DNA from: Mycolicibacter virginiensis
GTDB lineage: Bacteria; Actinomycetota; Actinomycetes; Mycobacteriales; Mycobacteriaceae
Reading direction: 5' to 3'
Assembly: GCF_022374935.2 (NCBI RefSeq)
Contig: NZ_CP092430.2
Span: 496,001 to 560,000 of the forward strand
Length of the DNA: 64,000 nt
Part shown: piece by piece, positions 59,955 through 64,000 of the stretch
How positions within the stretch are numbered: position 1 is the stretch's first letter
Layout of the letters: every line of letters begins with the position of its first letter
Translations under genes and position numbers: made by a program
Notes under the pieces: generated by a model
What the model saw: only the letters and a program-made list of their open reading frames with translations
Database searches by the model: none
Told to the model about the DNA's origin: nothing

Positions 59955-61013
59955 GTGGCGGGTTCCGAGTTCGCGGGCGCGCGTGTCGCTGAGGCGGTGC
60001 CGTTGGCGCCCTTGACCACCCTGCGGGTGGGACCGGTCGCCCGACGGGTGATCACGTGCACCGACAGCGAGCAGATCGTGGCAACGCTGGGCGAACTCGA
60101 CGCGGCCGGTGACCGTCCGCTGTTGCTCGCCGGGGGCTCCAACGTGCTGATCGCCGACGACCTCGAGGACCTGACCGCCGTCGTGCTGGCCAACGACGAC
60201 ATCACCATCGAGGGCAATCTGCTGCGCGCCGAAGCCGGCGCCGTCTGGGACGACGTCGTCGCCCGCGCGGTCGCCGCGAACCTGGGCGGGCTGGAATGCT
60301 TGTCGGGTATTCCCGGCTCAGCCGGCGCCACCCCGGTGCAGAACGTCGGGGCCTACGGTGTCGAGGTCGCCGACCGCCTGACCCGGGTTCTGCTGCTGGA
60401 TCGGCGCAGCGGCGAGGTGCGCTGGACACCGGCGGCCGAGCTGGAGCTCGGCTACCGCACCAGTGTGCTCAAGTACTCCGATGCGGCGGTGGTGCTGGAG
60501 GTGGAATTCGAACTGGATCCGTCCGGGCGCAGCGCGCCGCTGCGTTACGGCGAGCTGACCGCAGCGCTGCGGGCCACCGACGGTGAGAACCGCGACCCGG
60601 CAGCGGTCCGCGCCGCGGTACTGGCGCTGCGGGCGGCAAAGGGCATGGTGCTCGACGCCGACGATCACGACACCTGGAGTGTCGGCTCGTTCTTTACCAA
60701 TCCGGTTGTGCCGAAAGAGATCTACCGCAGCCTGGCTGATCGGGAAAGCGGCTCGGTCCCACACTGGGAAGCCCCGGGTGGGATCAAGCTGGCGGCCGGT
60801 TGGCTGGTGGAGCGGTCTGGCTTCGGCAAGGGCTATCCCGGACCGGATGCACCGGCGCGGCTCTCCACCAAACATGCGTTGGCGTTGACCAACCGAGGCG
60901 GGGCCACTTCCGCTGACATCGTGGGCCTGGCCCGCGTCGTGCGCGCCGGGGTGCACGACGCGTTCGGCATCACCCTGCACCCGGAGCCGGTCCTGGTCGG
61001 GTGCGCGCTGTAG
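59955..61013 (+). CDS. murB: UDP-N-acetylenolpyruvoylglucosamine reductase MurB
   Basis: 352 residues from [24 protein letters not shown]-binding [32 protein letters not shown], catalytic Ser in [10 protein letters not shown], and [16 protein letters not shown] near the C-terminus. Type I MurB. Makes UDP-MurNAc in peptidoglycan precursor synthesis in the cytosol. Corresponds to Rv0482. Confidence 0.95.
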   Translation: MAGSEFAGARVAEAVPLAPLTTLRVGPVARRVITCTDSEQIVATLGELDAAGDRPLLLAGGSNVLIADDLEDLTAVVLANDDITIEGNLLRAEAGAVWDDVVARAVAANLGGLECLSGIPGSAGATPVQNVGAYGVEVADRLTRVLLLDRRSGEVRWTPAAELELGYRTSVLKYSDAAVVLEVEFELDPSGRSAPLRYGELTAALRATDGENRDPAAVRAAVLALRAAKGMVLDADDHDTWSVGSFFTNPVVPKEIYRSLADRESGSVPHWEAPGGIKLAAGWLVERSGFGKGYPGPDAPARLSTKHALALTNRGGATSADIVGLARVVRAGVHDAFGITLHPEPVLVGCAL

Positions 61014-61071
61014 ATCCGGTGTAATCAACGTCGCAGGTGGTCAGGCCCCTCGGCCGGTATCTTGGAATGCC

Positions 61072-62388
61072 GTGACCCTGAACCGGCGACGTGCGTTGGC
61101 GGCGCTGGCTGCCGGGGTGGTGGCGCCGACCACGCTGGCGGGATGTTTCGGCCGGCCCGGAAAGAGCGCCGAGAACGCACCACCGTCAGCGCCAGCTCTC
61201 ACGTTCGAGCCCGCCCTGAAAAGCGGAGCGGTGGCCGATGTGCTGCCCACCGCTGCGGTGGGCGTCACGGTCCGCGACGGCTGGTTTCAGCGGGTGGCAT
61301 TGACCAGCCCGGCCGGAAAGGTGCTCAGCGGAACCTTCAATCGGGAGCGCACGCGCTACACCGTCACCGAGCCACTGGGCTATGACTCCGTCTACACCTG
61401 GAGCGGGTCGGTGGTGGGACACGACGGCAATGCGGTGCCGGTCAGCGGCAGCATCACCACGGTCGCACCCACCACCGTCATCGACGGCGGCTTTCAGCTG
61501 GCCGATGGGCAGACGGTGGGGGTCGCCGCGCCGGTGATCCTGCAGTTCGACGGGCCGATCGCCGACAAGGCGGCCGTCGAGCGGGCCCTGAGCGTCGTCA
61601 CCGAGCCACCGGTGGAAGGCAGCTGGGCCTGGTTACCCGACGAGGTGCAGGGGGCCCGGGTGCACTGGCGCAGCCGGGACTATTTCCCGGCCGGAACCAA
61701 AGTCAGCGTCAACGCCAAGCTGTACGGACTGGCGTTCGGCGACGGCGCCTACGGGGCACAGGACATGTCCCTGGACTTCGCGATCGGCCGGCGTCAGGTG
61801 GTGCGCGCCGAAGTCTCGTCGCACCGCATCCAGGTGGTCCGCGACGAGGGCGTGATCATGGACTTCCCCTGCAGCTACGGCGAAGCCGACAAGCCGCGCA
61901 ACGTCACCCGCAACGGCATCCATGTGGTCAGCGAGAAGTACGCGGACTTCTACATGTCCAACCCGGCCGCCGGCTACAGCAACATCCATGAGCGGTGGGC
62001 GGTTCGCATCTCCAACAACGGCGAGTTCATCCACGCCAACCCGGCCAGTGCGGGCGCGCAGGGAAACACCAACGTCACCAACGGCTGCATCAACTTGTCG
62101 ACGGACGACGCCGAGCAGTACTTCCACAGCGCGATCTACGGCGACCCGGTCGAGGTGACCGGCAGCTCGATCGAGCTGTCCTACGCCGACGGCGATATCT
62201 GGGACTGGGCCGTGGACTGGGACACCTGGGTCTCGATGTCGGCTTTGAAAGCGAACACGTCGAGTTCCGATCAGGCGCGGACCTCACTGCCCCGCACCGC
62301 GCCGGCTACGCCGACCGACGCGCCGACGCTGTCGGGCACGCCCACGACGACGACGAGCTCGAGCCCGCCTAGTCAGCCCGGCGGTTAG
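61072..62388 (+). CDS. lprQ: L,D-transpeptidase lipoprotein (LdtMt5/LprQ-like)
   Basis: 438 residues from GTG. Twin-Arg-like start ([10 protein letters not shown]), lipobox LAGC with Cys25. Two Ig-like domains, then a YkuD domain: [20 protein letters not shown], then [23 protein letters not shown] with catalytic Cys339. The motif has TNGC rather than SHGC, as I recall for LdtMt5. The Thr/Ser/Pro tail is extracellular linker-like. Makes 3-3 cross-links in the cell wall. Corresponds to Rv0483. Follows murB after 58 nt. Confidence 0.92.
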   Translation: MTLNRRRALAALAAGVVAPTTLAGCFGRPGKSAENAPPSAPALTFEPALKSGAVADVLPTAAVGVTVRDGWFQRVALTSPAGKVLSGTFNRERTRYTVTEPLGYDSVYTWSGSVVGHDGNAVPVSGSITTVAPTTVIDGGFQLADGQTVGVAAPVILQFDGPIADKAAVERALSVVTEPPVEGSWAWLPDEVQGARVHWRSRDYFPAGTKVSVNAKLYGLAFGDGAYGAQDMSLDFAIGRRQVVRAEVSSHRIQVVRDEGVIMDFPCSYGEADKPRNVTRNGIHVVSEKYADFYMSNPAAGYSNIHERWAVRISNNGEFIHANPASAGAQGNTNVTNGCINLSTDDAEQYFHSAIYGDPVEVTGSSIELSYADGDIWDWAVDWDTWVSMSALKANTSSSDQARTSLPRTAPATPTDAPTLSGTPTTTTSSSPPSQPGG

Positions 62389-62427
62389 GGAGGTTCGACG
62401 AAGGAGAGCCGAAGCTGGACCGCCGAA

Positions 62428-63189
62428 TCAACTCCGGCGGTTAGCCCGGGTCGCCGATGCCTGGTCGCGTGGGCGGATGACGATCTGGTCGAGGTCCACG
62501 TGTGGCGGCCGCGAGGCCACGAACCCGATCACCTCGGCGATGTCGGCCGCCGTCAGCGGAGTCAGGCCGGAATAGACGGCGTCAGCGCGGTCGCGGTCGC
62601 CGTCGAAGCGCACCAGCGAGAACTCGGTGTCCACCATCCCGGGAGCGATTTCGGTGAGCCGCACCGGCTTTCCCAGCAATTCGCCGCGGAGTGTGCGGTG
62701 CAGTGCGCTTTGGGCGTGCTTTGCCGAGGTGTAGCCGGCGCCGCCGTCGTAGATCTCAAACGCCGCGATCGAAGTCACGGTGACCACCAGGCCGTCCCCG
62801 GACGCGACGAGCTTGGGCAACAGCGCGCGCGTCACCTGCAGGGTGCCCAACACATTGGTCTCCCACATCCAGCGCCAGTGCTCCAGGTCGGCCTGTTCCA
62901 CCGACGCCAGGCCTTTGGCGCCGCCGGCGTTGTTGACCAGCACGTTTACCGAACCGCCGACCTGGTCGCAGGCCTGGGCCAGCGCGGTGACCGCGGCCGG
63001 ATCAGTGACGTCGGTCACTACGGCGGTGCCGCCGATCTCGTTGGCCAGCGCGGCGATCCGATCGGCGCGTCGGGCCGCCACGATTACATGAAAGCCTTGT
63101 CCGGCAAGGGTTCTCGCGGTCGCCTCGCCGATGCCTGAGCTAGCGCCGGTGACCACGGCAATGCGCTGATCGCGCGCAGAAGTCGTCAT
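62428..63189 (-). CDS. Short-chain dehydrogenase/reductase (Rv0484c-like)
   Basis: 253 residues. NAD(P) site VTGASSGIGEATAR, NNAGGAKGL, Ser in VTVTSIAAFE and YTSAKHA as YxxxK. YdfG-like branch. Substrate unknown. Convergent with the L,D-transpeptidase and divergent from the ROK regulator leader. Confidence 0.9.
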   Translation of the reverse strand: MTTSARDQRIAVVTGASSGIGEATARTLAGQGFHVIVAARRADRIAALANEIGGTAVVTDVTDPAAVTALAQACDQVGGSVNVLVNNAGGAKGLASVEQADLEHWRWMWETNVLGTLQVTRALLPKLVASGDGLVVTVTSIAAFEIYDGGAGYTSAKHAQSALHRTLRGELLGKPVRLTEIAPGMVDTEFSLVRFDGDRDRADAVYSGLTPLTAADIAEVIGFVASRPPHVDLDQIVIRPRDQASATRANRRS

Positions 63190-63212
63190 CGCGTCAACCT
63201 TAGTGATCGTGA

Positions 63213-63218
63213 TAGATT
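63213..63218 (+). promoter_or_regulatory. -10 box (TAGATT) for a leaderless transcript
   Basis: TAGATT fits TANNNT and ends 7 nt before the ATG of the poly-cysteine upstream ORF, so transcription should start at or next to that A. Confidence 0.65.
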
Positions 63219-63225
63219 CTCAGCT

Positions 63226-63306
63226 ATGTCTCGCAGTGCCCGCTTTCTGACAGCGGTCTGTCTGGTCGCCCACGGCGCGTGTTGTCGCGCGTGTTGCTGC
63301 GCCTGA
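63226..63306 (+). CDS. Leaderless poly-cysteine upstream ORF (candidate cysteine attenuator)
   Basis: 26 codons from ATG to TGA, too short for standard ORF calling. Six cysteines, five of them in the last eight residues: the end reads GACCRACCCA. No Shine-Dalgarno, but a TANNNT -10 sits at leaderless distance. Leaderless poly-Cys ORFs are known in mycobacteria as cysteine-responsive attenuators of sulphur genes; a ribosome slowed at the Cys codons changes downstream folding. Here the downstream gene is the ROK regulator next to mshA (mycothiol) in M. tuberculosis. Confidence 0.75.
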   Translation: MSRSARFLTAVCLVAHGACCRACCCA

Positions 63307-63323
63307 CCTGCTGCGAGTAGCGC

Positions 63324-63390
63324 TCCTTAGGAGAATCCGCCGGGTCGTAGGCGTAAACGGCCCTCATTCGGATTTTTCTCCAGAGAAGGA
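63324..63390 (+). promoter_or_regulatory. Predicted long hairpin sequestering the ROK Shine-Dalgarno
   Basis: By eye, TCCTT (63324-63328) pairs with AAGGA (63386-63390), the ROK gene SD. GGAGAA (63330-63335) pairs with TTCTCC (63376-63381), and TCCG (63336-63339) with CGGA (63369-63372). The three helices are nested, 15 bp in all. The stem starts 18 nt after the upstream ORF stop, where a ribosome on the Cys codons or stop could affect it. Confidence 0.55.
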
Positions 63391-63396
63391 CATCTC

Positions 63397-64000
63397 GTGC
63401 GCACTACCTCTCTCACCGCTCACCTGGCCAGCCACCGCAACGGTCGCCTCCGGTCCCACCCGCGCGTGGTAGCCCCGGCCCTGCAGCTCGCCGACAGCGC
63501 CGGCGCTGAGGTCTTCGCCGCGGTTCGCCAGCACGGGCCGGTCGCCCGTGAGGCCATTGCCGGCGCCACCTCGCTGAGCGTGGCCACGGTCAACCGCCAG
63601 GTCAGTGCGCTGCTGGAAGCCGGGCTGCTGCTGGAGCGCGCCGACTTGGCCACGTCCGGGGCGATCGGGCGGCCGCGTCGGCCGGTGGTGGTCAACCACG
63701 AACCGTTCCTCACCCTGGGCCTGCACATCGGGGCCAAGACCACCAGCATCGTGGCCACCGATCTGCTCGGCCGCACGCTCGACGTCGTCGAGACCCCTAC
63801 ACCGAACAATGGCGCGACGCCGGCGCTGGCGTCGCTGGCCGCCAGCGCGAGCCGGTATCTGACCCGCTGGCAGAAGCGCCGGCCGCTGTGGGTCGGGGTG
63901 GCCATTGGTGGTGCGGTGGATGGGGCCACCGGCCACGTGGACCACCCGCGCCTGGGCTGGACGGCAGCGCCGGTCGGACCGGTGCTGGCCGAAGAACTGG
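63397..64000 (+). CDS. ROK family transcriptional regulator (Rv0485-like), N-terminal part
   Basis: 201 codons from GTG 63397 to the window edge, with AGAAGGA 6 nt upstream. N-terminal winged helix: AVRQHGPVAREAIAGATSLSVATVNRQVSALLEAGLLLE (helix 3 SVATVNRQVSAL). The ROK domain begins TLGLHIGAKTTSIVATDLLG, and WVGVAIGGAVD follows. In M. tuberculosis Rv0485 is a regulator reported to affect PE13/PPE18 and lies directly before mshA. The C-terminal half is outside the window. Confidence 0.88.
   Translation, partial: MRTTSLTAHLASHRNGRLRSHPRVVAPALQLADSAGAEVFAAVRQHGPVAREAIAGATSLSVATVNRQVSALLEAGLLLERADLATSGAIGRPRRPVVVNHEPFLTLGLHIGAKTTSIVATDLLGRTLDVVETPTPNNGATPALASLAASASRYLTRWQKRRPLWVGVAIGGAVDGATGHVDHPRLGWTAAPVGPVLAEEL

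Overview
The window is high-GC actinobacterial DNA. The right three quarters (about 16.1-64 kb) is a Mycobacteriaceae chromosome. Gene order from the prolyl oligopeptidase at 33 kb to the ROK regulator at the right edge follows, as I remember it, M. tuberculosis Rv0457c-Rv0485: aldehyde dehydrogenase/DUF779, lpdC, ramB, thioesterase, icl, fadB2, TetR, DUF445, XRE, hbhA, deoC, nitrilase, murB, L,D-transpeptidase, SDR, ROK. groEL2 with two CIRCE operators lies further left. PPE proteins, an HBHA with a Lys/Ala/Pro tail and a 53-bp MIRU-like tandem repeat also point to Mycobacterium sensu lato. The species cannot be named from the sequence.

The left 16 kb is a mobile element of the integrative-conjugative or integrated-plasmid type of actinomycetes. 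It carries possible defence cargo: a PLD-like protein and an ApeA-like HEPN protein, each behind a leaderless-type promoter. It also has a RepA-type AAA helicase beside a TCACG-repeat, origin-like segment, three small excisionase-type HTH proteins, a DUF2637 (Spd-like) membrane protein, and an FtsK/TraB-like DNA translocase. The translocase sits in a long, tightly overlapping rightward operon (8.8-15.6 kb) that ends in three related membrane-anchored proteins and a strong hairpin terminator. No integrase or tRNA attachment site is visible, so the left boundary is outside the window and the right boundary is only bracketed (about 15.9-16.1 kb).

Chromosomal blocks: 16.1-21.8 kb, PH-domain membrane protein, DEAD helicase, M24 peptidase-like protein, SDR and its divergent TetR. 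21.8-25.1 kb, groEL2 and an unusual MBL-CobU fusion. 25.1-35 kb, catabolic and redox genes. 35-39.3 kb, aldehyde dehydrogenase/DUF779 and lpdC. 39.5-44 kb, two PPE genes, a DUF732 protein and a two-domain membrane protein that looks like fused phytol kinase and phytyl-phosphate kinase (DUF92). 44-49.7 kb, carbon switch genes ramB-icl-fadB2, with several candidate operators upstream of icl. 49.7-55 kb, TetR, DUF445, XRE, hbhA, deoC. 55-58.6 kb, a calpain-like cysteine protease plus overlapping membrane protein and two DUF2993 proteins. 58.6-64 kb, nitrilase, DUF2505, murB, L,D-transpeptidase, SDR, and a leaderless poly-cysteine upstream ORF with an SD-sequestering hairpin in front of the ROK regulator, whose M. 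tuberculosis neighbour is mshA (mycothiol synthesis).

Strongest leads: the cysteine attenuator at 63.2 kb, the phytol-kinase/DUF92 fusion, the calpain-like module, the MBL-CobU fusion, and the element's defence cargo and three-paralogue cysteine-pair family.
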